NCBI GenBank assembly: GCA_028875725.1
Contig: JAPPCR010000006.1
Location: 1,123,786-1,187,785, forward strand
DNA: 64,000 nt
Direction of reading: 5' to 3'
Source: Acidobacteriota bacterium
Lineage (GTDB): Bacteria > Acidobacteriota > Thermoanaerobaculia > Multivoradales > Multivoraceae
Below the pieces are notes generated by a model, which saw only the letters and a list, made by a program, of their open reading frames with translations, was not told the DNA's origin and ran no database searches. Made by a program: the position numbers and the translations under genes. Shown piece by piece: positions 1 to 6,960 of this stretch. Positions within the stretch are counted from its first letter, which is position 1. Each line of letters begins with the position of its first letter.

Positions 1-1060
1 GTACCTGCGGATCATCGACAGGCACCGTGAGCACTACTCGCTTTTCTCGAACTTCTCTCACGAGGACCAGACCGGCCGCCAGCCCCACAACTCCGAGGTC
101 ACGTTCCTCACGGCGGCCCGCGGCCCCGGGCGGGACGGCTTCAAGAACACGATCTCGATCGACCAGGCGGCGGCCAACCACCTCGGCTACGTGACGCGTT
201 TCCCGTCGGTCACGCTTGGGACGGCGAGCGGGCAGAGCCAGTCCTACACGGCGAACGGCGTGATGATCCCGGCGGAGATCAGCCCGGCCAGGCTGTTCAG
301 GAAGATGTTCCTCGCAGGCGAGCCGGAGGAGGTCGAGCGCGAGTCGCGCAATCTGGCGAGCGGCGGCAGCATTCTCGATCGCGTCAAGGCCGAGGCCTCG
401 GCACTACGCCGGCGCGTGAGTTCAGCCGACCAGGTGCGGCTCGACGCCTACTACGCCGCGGTGCGCACGGCCGAGCAGGAACTGAACGAGGCCGGCGCCT
501 GGCTGAAGCGGCCGAAACCGGTGGTCGCCCTTGACCAGCCCACGGACATCCCGGACAAGGCGGACCTGATCGGCCGCATCCGGTTGCTCTTCAACATGGT
601 TCCCCTCATCCTCGAGACGGACTCGTCCCGCGTGATCAGCATCATGATCCAGGATCACGGCGTCGTGCCCCAGGTCCAGGGCGTGAACGGTTCCCATCAC
701 AACCTGTCCCACCACGGCCAGGACGAGGCGAAGATCGACCAACTCAAGATGATCGAGGCCCGGATCATCGGTCAGTTGGACGGTCTGCTGATGGAGCTCC
801 GGGAGCGCGGCGACAGCCACGGCCCGCTGCTCGACTCGACCACCGTCCTGTTCGGTTCCAACCTCGGCAACGCGAACTCCCACGAGCCGAAGCACCTGCC
901 GATCCTGGTCGCCGGCGGTGGCCTCAGTCACGGCAAGCACCACCGGCACGAGGGCGAACACGACGCGCCGCTCAGCAATCTGTTCGTGACCCTGCTGCAG
1001 GCGATGGGCGTGGAGACGGACCGGTTCGGCCAGAGCACCGGCTCGTTGACCTGGTCCTAG
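1..1060 (+). CDS. DUF1552 family protein, 5'-truncated by window edge
   Basis: The open frame runs from base 2 without a start codon, so the N-terminus lies outside the window. About 352 residues are visible. The phrases around FSHEDQTGRQPHN, YTANGVMIPAEISPARLFRKMF and the closing run through LLQAMGVETDRFGQSTG match the DUF1552 family, which is common in Acidobacteriota, Planctomycetota and Verrucomicrobiota, often beside DUF1592/PSD1 cytochrome-like genes. The LLDSTTVLFGSNLGNANSHEPKHLPILVAGGG segment resembles the C-terminal part of alkaline-phosphatase-fold DUF1501/1552 proteins. The function is not established for the family; many members carry a Tat signal, but that part is not visible here. 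A GTG at 191 could be mistaken for a start, but coding continues upstream. Confidence 0.85.
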   Translation, partial: YLRIIDRHREHYSLFSNFSHEDQTGRQPHNSEVTFLTAARGPGRDGFKNTISIDQAAANHLGYVTRFPSVTLGTASGQSQSYTANGVMIPAEISPARLFRKMFLAGEPEEVERESRNLASGGSILDRVKAEASALRRRVSSADQVRLDAYYAAVRTAEQELNEAGAWLKRPKPVVALDQPTDIPDKADLIGRIRLLFNMVPLILETDSSRVISIMIQDHGVVPQVQGVNGSHHNLSHHGQDEAKIDQLKMIEARIIGQLDGLLMELRERGDSHGPLLDSTTVLFGSNLGNANSHEPKHLPILVAGGGLSHGKHHRHEGEHDAPLSNLFVTLLQAMGVETDRFGQSTGSLTWS

Positions 1061-1087
1061 TCGCTCCGGACCCTGCTGGACGGTCGT

Positions 1088-3487
1088 TTGGAGCAGCGCC
1101 CGCCGCTTCACGGCGTCCGCGTTCTTGAACTGGCCGACGGCGTCGCCGCGGCTTACTGTGCGCGGCAGTTCGCGCTCTGGGGCGCCGACGTCGTCGTGCT
1201 GGAGCGTGAAGGCGGCTCGCGGCTGCGACGGATGGGACCGCATGGCGGGGAAGGTGCCGCCAGGGAATCGCTTCTCTGGCAGTTCGTCGCCGCGAACAAG
1301 CGGGCGATGTCGCTGTCCTCCGCGTGTCCCGACGCGGACGCGCTGCTCGAAGTGCTGCGGCGAGCCGATGTTCTCGTAACCGACTGGGCCGACGCCGATC
1401 TGGAGCGCTGGGGCCTTACGCTGGATGGTCTCCGAGAACGGCTCCCGGGACTGGTTCTCGTATCGGTCTCGCCGTTCGGCCTGGACGGGCCGTACGCCGG
1501 CCTCGTCGGGTCGGAGCTGGTGGTTCAGGCGCTGTCGGGTTATGCCGGACTGAACGGCGAGAAGCGCCGAGCTCCGCTCAAGGCGCCCGGCCAAATCCTC
1601 GGCTACACCTGCGGGGTCTGCGCCTTCGTCGCGGCTGCCGCGGCCCTGATAGCGCGCCTTGGCAGCGGGAGAGGCAGCTTTGTCGAGGTGTCCGAGATGG
1701 AGACGCTGACCGCCATCCTGCCGCTGCTCCGGATCGAGTACACGGGCGTGCATCCCGAGCGCGACAGCGGACCCTCGACCGGCGTGCGGGCCCATCGCTG
1801 CCGCGACGGATGGGTGACGTTCGTCCCGCCGCCCGCTAACCAGCTCGGCGACTACGGCGCGGCGCTGGGTGTCGACGACGGGGAGTGGCCGCGGTCTGTG
1901 GACGGCGAGGACCCAGTCGCGCGTGTCCGGCGGTTGCTTCCGTTCCTGGCGGGCCGCGTCCGCGAGAAGACGATGGACGAGGTGTTCCACGGTCTCCTGG
2001 AGCGGAAGATCGTCTGCGGCAAAGTGGTGAAGCCGGTCGACCTGCTTGCCGAGGAGCATCTCGCTGCTCGCGGTTTCTTCCAGACCCTTCACCATCCGCG
2101 GCTTGGAGAGCTGCCATTCGCCGGCCCGGGGGCCAGGCTCGGTCTGACGGACGCGGTGCCGCCGGCGCAGGCGCCGGTGGTCCGTGAACAGATGGAGCCG
2201 TCGTCCCTCGATTGGCAGCCGGTCGAGCCGCCGGCCGGGCCAGGGGAGAAAGGCGAGTCGTTGCCGCTGGCCGACGTCGAGATCGTCGACCTGACCCAGG
2301 CCTGGATCGGCCCCTTCGCCACCATGCTCCTGGCCGACCTCGGCGCCGGCGTGATCAAGATCGAGTCGCACCAGCGCCCGGACGTCTGGCGGCGATGGCT
2401 GGCGAGTCCGGTACCGATGGCGAACGCGCCTCCGGGCCTTGTGAACTCGAGCCCGAACTACAACAGCGTCAACCGGAACAAGCGGTCCCTCTGCCTGGAC
2501 CTCAAGACCGAAGAGGGCAAGGATCTGCTCCGACGGCTGGCCGCCGGCGCCGACATGGTGATGGAGAACTTCACGCCGCGCGTCATGGAGCGTTTCGGAC
2601 TCGAGTGGCCGGAGCTCTCGGCGGAGAATCCGGGGCTGGTCATGACCCACTGGTCCGGCTTCGGCAAGACCGGACCGCTGAGTGACTACAAGGCGAACGG
2701 AACCTCGATCGAGGCGCTCGCCGGCTGGGACTGGCTCCACCGCTATGCCGGCGGCGATCCGATGGTCATGGGCTTCTACCAGGCCGACGCGATCACCGGC
2801 ATGCAGATGGCGGCGACCACGCTGGTCGCGCTCTTCCACAGCCGGCGCACGGGCGAGGGGCAGTCGATCGACGGCAGCATGATCGAGGCGGCGGTCGGCT
2901 ACCTCGGCGAAGTGCTCCTCGATGCCGCGCTGGGCGGCGAGCAGACGCCGCCGGGCAACGGTGACCTGGATCTCGCGCCGCACGGCGTCTACCCGTGCGC
3001 CGGGGACGACCGCTGGATCGCCGTGGCGGTCGAGTCCGATGAGATGTGGTGTCGGCTCGTGGCGATTTCGGGTTCCGGGACCCTTGCGGATCCGGCATTC
3101 GACCGGCACGCGGACCGCATTGCCAACGCGGAGAAGCTCGACGAGGCGATCGCCGAGTGGACGCGCACCCGGCAGGCGGAGCACCTGATGGAACGCCTGC
3201 AAGCCGCCGGCATAGCCGCCGGCGTCGTGCGCACGACCGCCGAACTCATGGAGTGCTCTCATCTGAGAGAGCGGCGCTGGTTCCGCAGAATCGAGCACGC
3301 GGACGTCGGCGAGCACCGCTACGCCGGCCATCCCTGGCGGATCGACGGCCTGCTGGAACGCTCCGACGTGCCGCCGCCCCGGCTCGGCGAGCACAGCCGC
3401 GAGTTGTTGCGGGAGCGCCTCGGTCTCTCGGAGACCGAGATCGACGACCTCTTCGACCGCGGTGTTACCGGAGCCGTGCTGAGCTAG
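1088..3487 (+). CDS. CaiB/BaiF-type CoA-transferase, two fused domains
   Basis: 799 residues from a TTG start 28 bases after the previous stop. Two CaiB/BaiF (class III CoA-transferase) units lie in tandem: residues about 8-370 open with HGVRVLELADGVAAAYCARQF, and residues about 395-790 open with DVEIVDLTQAWIGPFATMLLADLGAGVIKIES. Family members move CoA between carboxylic acids through an aspartyl-CoA intermediate. The second half keeps the expected aspartate context (GFYQADAITGMQMA). The equivalent stretch of the first half (GQILGYTCGVCAF) has no aspartate, so the N-terminal half is probably non-catalytic or structural. Single-unit members are about 400 residues, so this is a true tandem fusion. 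The substrate cannot be read from sequence. The product is probably cytoplasmic, as no signal peptide is visible. Confidence 0.85.
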   Translation: MEQRPPLHGVRVLELADGVAAAYCARQFALWGADVVVLEREGGSRLRRMGPHGGEGAARESLLWQFVAANKRAMSLSSACPDADALLEVLRRADVLVTDWADADLERWGLTLDGLRERLPGLVLVSVSPFGLDGPYAGLVGSELVVQALSGYAGLNGEKRRAPLKAPGQILGYTCGVCAFVAAAAALIARLGSGRGSFVEVSEMETLTAILPLLRIEYTGVHPERDSGPSTGVRAHRCRDGWVTFVPPPANQLGDYGAALGVDDGEWPRSVDGEDPVARVRRLLPFLAGRVREKTMDEVFHGLLERKIVCGKVVKPVDLLAEEHLAARGFFQTLHHPRLGELPFAGPGARLGLTDAVPPAQAPVVREQMEPSSLDWQPVEPPAGPGEKGESLPLADVEIVDLTQAWIGPFATMLLADLGAGVIKIESHQRPDVWRRWLASPVPMANAPPGLVNSSPNYNSVNRNKRSLCLDLKTEEGKDLLRRLAAGADMVMENFTPRVMERFGLEWPELSAENPGLVMTHWSGFGKTGPLSDYKANGTSIEALAGWDWLHRYAGGDPMVMGFYQADAITGMQMAATTLVALFHSRRTGEGQSIDGSMIEAAVGYLGEVLLDAALGGEQTPPGNGDLDLAPHGVYPCAGDDRWIAVAVESDEMWCRLVAISGSGTLADPAFDRHADRIANAEKLDEAIAEWTRTRQAEHLMERLQAAGIAAGVVRTTAELMECSHLRERRWFRRIEHADVGEHRYAGHPWRIDGLLERSDVPPPRLGEHSRELLRERLGLSETEIDDLFDRGVTGAVLS

Positions 3488-3505
3488 CGCTCGGTGTGTC
3501 GGTGC

Positions 3506-3523
3506 GCCGGCCCTCTGGCCGGC
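3506..3523. terminator. 7-bp GC hairpin after the CoA-transferase
   Basis: GCCGGCC and GGCCGGC form a perfect stem around a CTCT loop 18 bases after the stop at 3487. There is no T-run, so intrinsic termination is possible but unproven. Confidence 0.35.
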
Positions 3524-3573
3524 ATCCGTCGCGAAGCACGGTGCGAACTCGCCACGGGGAGATCGTGCGGGGA

Positions 3574-3603
3574 TCTCGAAAAGGTCACACAACCGTCACA
3601 CAA
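3574..3603 (+). promoter_or_regulatory. Direct repeat GTCACACAA x2 and TCTCG box upstream of the 3624 gene
   Basis: GTCACACAA occurs at 3584-3592 and 3595-3603, 11 bp apart, on one face of the helix and 21 bases before the ATG at 3624. This is typical spacing for a dimeric activator such as an OmpR-type regulator (inference). It overlaps TCTCGAAAAGGTCACAC (3574-3590), which matches 15 of 17 bases of a box at 51368-51384 upstream of a protease-like cargo gene that shares the same C-terminal domain type. Confidence 0.4.
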
Positions 3604-3623
3604 ATCCGTTAGCTTGCCGCGAT

Positions 3624-5552
3624 ATGAAGCGGATAGACCTTCTCGCATTCCTTCTGCTGGTCGCGTTGCCGGCGATTCAGGTCGCTGCGCAACCCGCCGG
3701 ATTTGCCGGCCCGCCGCCTGGCGTCGAGCGTCCCTACGCCGTCCCATCGTTCCTCGACGAGCCGTCCGGCGAGTTACAGGCGGTCACCGTCGGAGGACTC
3801 CCTCCGCTGCCGGACTGGTGTGAAGGAACCTGCGTCATCGACATCGCCTTCTTCTACGCCCCCGAGGCGATCGGGCAGACCGATGCCGACGTGCAGGGTC
3901 CTGACGCCAGGAACCCTGGCGACCCCTACGGTCCGCAGACCGTTGGCGAACTCCGTGCCGATGTCCTAGGTGCCGTCGTCAGGACGAACATTCTGTTTCG
4001 TCACGCCGGACTGGACGCGGAACTCCGGTTTGTTGGCCTGGAGCGCGACCCGGCGCTGGCCGGCCTGGGTACCGGGGCCGCGCTCGACCATGTCCGCCGC
4101 GAGCGCCTCCCTCACGCGCGATCCCGGTACGGTGCCGATCTCGTGTCCGCCATCACGGCGGATTCTGAGGCGAGCTGTACCGCCTACGCCCGCGCCGCGG
4201 GGGTGAGCCTGGAGTGGGCACGGTCCCACGCGGCCAGCGTGCTCAAGACCTCGTGTTTGGGAGACTACGTTCTCGCCCATCAGGTGGGCTACAACCTGGG
4301 TCTGCTTCGCCAGCCGGGGCAAGCAGGGAACCACGGACATGCTCCCTTCGTGCCCTTCGGCCATGGCTACGAGGGGCAAGCCAAGTTCGGATTGAAGATG
4401 TACGGGTCGGTCATGGCTGTCAACGTCCGCGAGGTTGACAGGTTCTCGACTGTCGAGCCCGTGTACGGCCGCGTCCTGGGGGATGCAGACGTGAGCGATG
4501 CCGTCAGGGCTCTGCGGTACACGATTCCCGACGCGGCCCGCTATTCGCCGACCGTCGTCCCCGAACGGGTCGAAGACCCTCACGGCTACGGTTGCCGGCC
4601 GTCGCCGAGCCGGGCCTGCCTCAATGAGCGGCGTTTCGACGTCTCTGCGCGCTACTCCACGCAGACCGTCTCGCGGGCACCTGCGAAGCGGCTCGACGTC
4701 TACGGCATCGGCGACTCGGGGTCGCTGTTCTACTTCTTCGAGCCCGACAACCCCGAGATGCTGTTCAAGGTGGTCGACGGCTGCTGGTTGAACGACCATT
4801 GGTGGGTGTTCGGCTCCGCCGCCACCGATCTGGCGTACGAGGTCGCCGTCGAAGACCTTGCGGACGGAGGCGGGACGGTCGAGTACCGGCACAACGGCGG
4901 CGGCGTGATCGTCGCCGACAACGGGTACTCGACCTCTGCGGGCGTGATCACCGACACGTCGGCGTTCCCTTGTGGGCAATCCGCGGCGAAAGCCGGCGAG
5001 CGCCGGGGCGGGCCGGCTGTCCACGCTGCGCCCTCATATGAACAGCCCACGGCTTCCGGGATCGTCGCCGCACGGGATGCCGCCGGCACGCGCGACTACG
5101 GCTGTTCTGGTGGCGCTGGCGACTGTCTGAACAACTGGCGTTTCAGTGTAGATGCCAGTTGGTACCGTGGCAGTGGTCTCTGGGGTCCCGTGCGTCTCGT
5201 GCCGGTCCACGGCCTTGGCAACGGGGCGGCGCTGCTCTACTTCTTCGAGCCGGACAATCCGGAGATGCTGCTCAAGGTAGTCGATGGCTGCGAGATCAAT
5301 GGACACTGGTGGGTGTTCGGGTCGGCGGCAACGGACCGGCCCTACCAACTTAGGGTCGACGACTGGGCGACTGCCAAGCGTGTCTCCGGGGGTGTGGGCT
5401 TCCGGCGCTGGAACCTGTACGAGCACCACGGCGAAGGGCGAATCACGCGTTTCATCGCCGACCTTGGCCGGATCATTCCTCCCCACGACGGCGGTTACTC
5501 GACCCAGGCGGGCGTGATCAATGACACGACTGCGTTCCCGTGTGACGAGTGA
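3624..5552 (+). CDS. Secreted reprolysin-like protein with degenerate zinc site and two KVxDGC domains
   Basis: 642 residues with a Sec signal peptide (MKRIDLLAFLLLVALPAIQVAAQ). The N-terminal half has the layout of reprolysin-like (M12B/M72-type) peptidases: an IDIAFFYAPEA strand, a LRADVLGAVVRTNILFRHAGL helix, and a Met-turn-like GSVMAVN. The expected HExxHxxGxxH site reads HQVGYNLGLLR at residues 219-229, lacking the catalytic Glu, the second His and the third His. The protein is therefore predicted to be a non-catalytic homologue. Two copies of a Cys-containing domain follow (about residues 325-455 and 485-642), each with FFEPDNPEML(F/L)KVVDGC, NxHWWVFGSAAT and a closing TxAFPC. It is probably secreted or cell-surface, and heads a run of secreted-protein genes. 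The ligand or partner is unknown. Confidence 0.7.
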   Translation: MKRIDLLAFLLLVALPAIQVAAQPAGFAGPPPGVERPYAVPSFLDEPSGELQAVTVGGLPPLPDWCEGTCVIDIAFFYAPEAIGQTDADVQGPDARNPGDPYGPQTVGELRADVLGAVVRTNILFRHAGLDAELRFVGLERDPALAGLGTGAALDHVRRERLPHARSRYGADLVSAITADSEASCTAYARAAGVSLEWARSHAASVLKTSCLGDYVLAHQVGYNLGLLRQPGQAGNHGHAPFVPFGHGYEGQAKFGLKMYGSVMAVNVREVDRFSTVEPVYGRVLGDADVSDAVRALRYTIPDAARYSPTVVPERVEDPHGYGCRPSPSRACLNERRFDVSARYSTQTVSRAPAKRLDVYGIGDSGSLFYFFEPDNPEMLFKVVDGCWLNDHWWVFGSAATDLAYEVAVEDLADGGGTVEYRHNGGGVIVADNGYSTSAGVITDTSAFPCGQSAAKAGERRGGPAVHAAPSYEQPTASGIVAARDAAGTRDYGCSGGAGDCLNNWRFSVDASWYRGSGLWGPVRLVPVHGLGNGAALLYFFEPDNPEMLLKVVDGCEINGHWWVFGSAATDRPYQLRVDDWATAKRVSGGVGFRRWNLYEHHGEGRITRFIADLGRIIPPHDGGYSTQAGVINDTTAFPCDE

Positions 5553-5613
5553 CGGCCTCGCGGCGCTCTCGAGGGTTGCGCCGGTCGTTGGCTCGAACAG
5601 GGAATGGGGACGG

Positions 5614-6960
5614 TTGAAGCGACTTGTCGTCATCGCGCTTCTGTCTCTCGGTTGCGTCCGGGAGGCAGATTCTGACTGGCCACAATGGCGTGGACCGGAG
5701 GGACTTGGCGTCTCAACCGCAACCAGTCTTCCAGTGGAGTGGTCGGATGGGGAGACGAACACTCGCTGGACCGTCGCACTTCAAGGACTGGGGAATTCGT
5801 CTCCGATCGTCGCTCTCGACACCGTCTACCTCACGGAGGCGCGGCGAGAGAATCCGGGGGAGGAGCCCAGACGTTTCTCCAGATGGCTGCTAGCCATTGA
5901 CGGCGAGAACGGCGGCCTGAGGTGGGAGAAACGAATCTCAACCGCGGATGCAGAACCAAAGCACCGGGAGAACACGTTCTCCAGTCCGACTCCGGCTGCC
6001 GACGGACAGGGTGTGTACGTCTACTTCGGCGCTCACCTGGCTCGCGTGCTCCACGCAGGAGAGGTTGACTGGCTGGTAGAGGTGGCCCCGGATTACGCTG
6101 CCACTTCGCGCTACGGCGCGGCGAGTTCTCCCGTGCTCGCTGCGGATGTCGTTGTGGTCATGCAAGACCGCGAATGGGGCTACCGGCGCCGACCTTCACA
6201 CACGGGGTGGATCGCCGGCTTCGACCGCGATAGCGGCGCGCTTCGGTGGAAGCACGAGTGGGCCGGCGAAGAGGGTCCGTGCTGTACCTACACTACGCCC
6301 CTCATCCTGAGGAGCGGGTCGAGAGAGCGGTTGATCGTCGCCTACTCCTGGATCATGCGCGAGTACGATCCGCAGACAGGCGAGATTCTCTGGTCATACG
6401 AGTACACGGACGGCGGCTGGGCGATCAACCAGTTGGCGTCCAGTCCCGTTTTCGAGAACGATCTTCTGGTCGTTTCGGGCGGCGCTCACGGTGTCAAGTC
6501 AACTCAGGCATTCAGCTTCGCGGCGTCGGACTCGGGCAGCATCCCGACGTTGCTCTGGGGCAATGAGCAGGCGGTTCCCGAAACCAGTTCCCCACTGCTC
6601 ATGGACGGCGTTCTCTACACCGTCACGGACAACAGGACGATGAGTGCCTACGATGGGCACACGGGCCATCTTTACTGGAGGCAGAGGCTCCCTCCGAACG
6701 GCAAGTACCAGGCCTCGCTCCTGGGTGGGGCCGGTCGGATCTATGCGGCCGCAACCGACGGGGTCGCGGTCATCGAGGCCGGCAGGGAGTTCAAGCTGCT
6801 GGCGAACAATGTCTCGGATGGCGGCCTCACTAACGCATCGCTCGCCGTCGGGGCTGACTGTTTGCTGCTGCGAACGCTAACCGCGCTTCGTTGCATTGAA
6901 GGCTCAGAGTCGACGGTCAGGTCAGAGCAGTCGGGTCCGGCCGAGCCTGAGGCGTACTGA
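5614..6960 (+). CDS. PQQ-type beta-propeller lipoprotein
   Basis: 448 residues from the TTG at 5614, chosen because it gives a lipoprotein signal (KRLVVIALLSLGC, lipobox LSLGC). The mature protein opens with DWPQWRGPEGLGVS, the usual start of secreted PQQ-like (BamB-type) propellers of Acidobacteriota and Planctomycetota. Repeated blades carry the (A/G)xDxxxGxxxW pattern (LLAIDGENGGLRWEK, IAGFDRDSGALRWKH, YDPQTGEILWSYEY, YDGHTGHLYWRQ). These folds often act as scaffolds or substrate-binding proteins, and no quinone use is implied here. The stop overlaps the next ATG by one base (TGATG), so it is probably translationally coupled to the metalloprotease gene at 6960. Confidence 0.75.
   Translation: MKRLVVIALLSLGCVREADSDWPQWRGPEGLGVSTATSLPVEWSDGETNTRWTVALQGLGNSSPIVALDTVYLTEARRENPGEEPRRFSRWLLAIDGENGGLRWEKRISTADAEPKHRENTFSSPTPAADGQGVYVYFGAHLARVLHAGEVDWLVEVAPDYAATSRYGAASSPVLAADVVVVMQDREWGYRRRPSHTGWIAGFDRDSGALRWKHEWAGEEGPCCTYTTPLILRSGSRERLIVAYSWIMREYDPQTGEILWSYEYTDGGWAINQLASSPVFENDLLVVSGGAHGVKSTQAFSFAASDSGSIPTLLWGNEQAVPETSSPLLMDGVLYTVTDNRTMSAYDGHTGHLYWRQRLPPNGKYQASLLGGAGRIYAAATDGVAVIEAGREFKLLANNVSDGGLTNASLAVGADCLLLRTLTALRCIEGSESTVRSEQSGPAEPEAY

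Noticed and set aside
422..3592. Minus-strand open frame of 1056 codons opposite the DUF1552 and CoA-transferase genes
   Set aside because: His/Arg/Val-rich composition without domains; opposite two clear genes. In G+C-rich DNA the antisense frame is often open.
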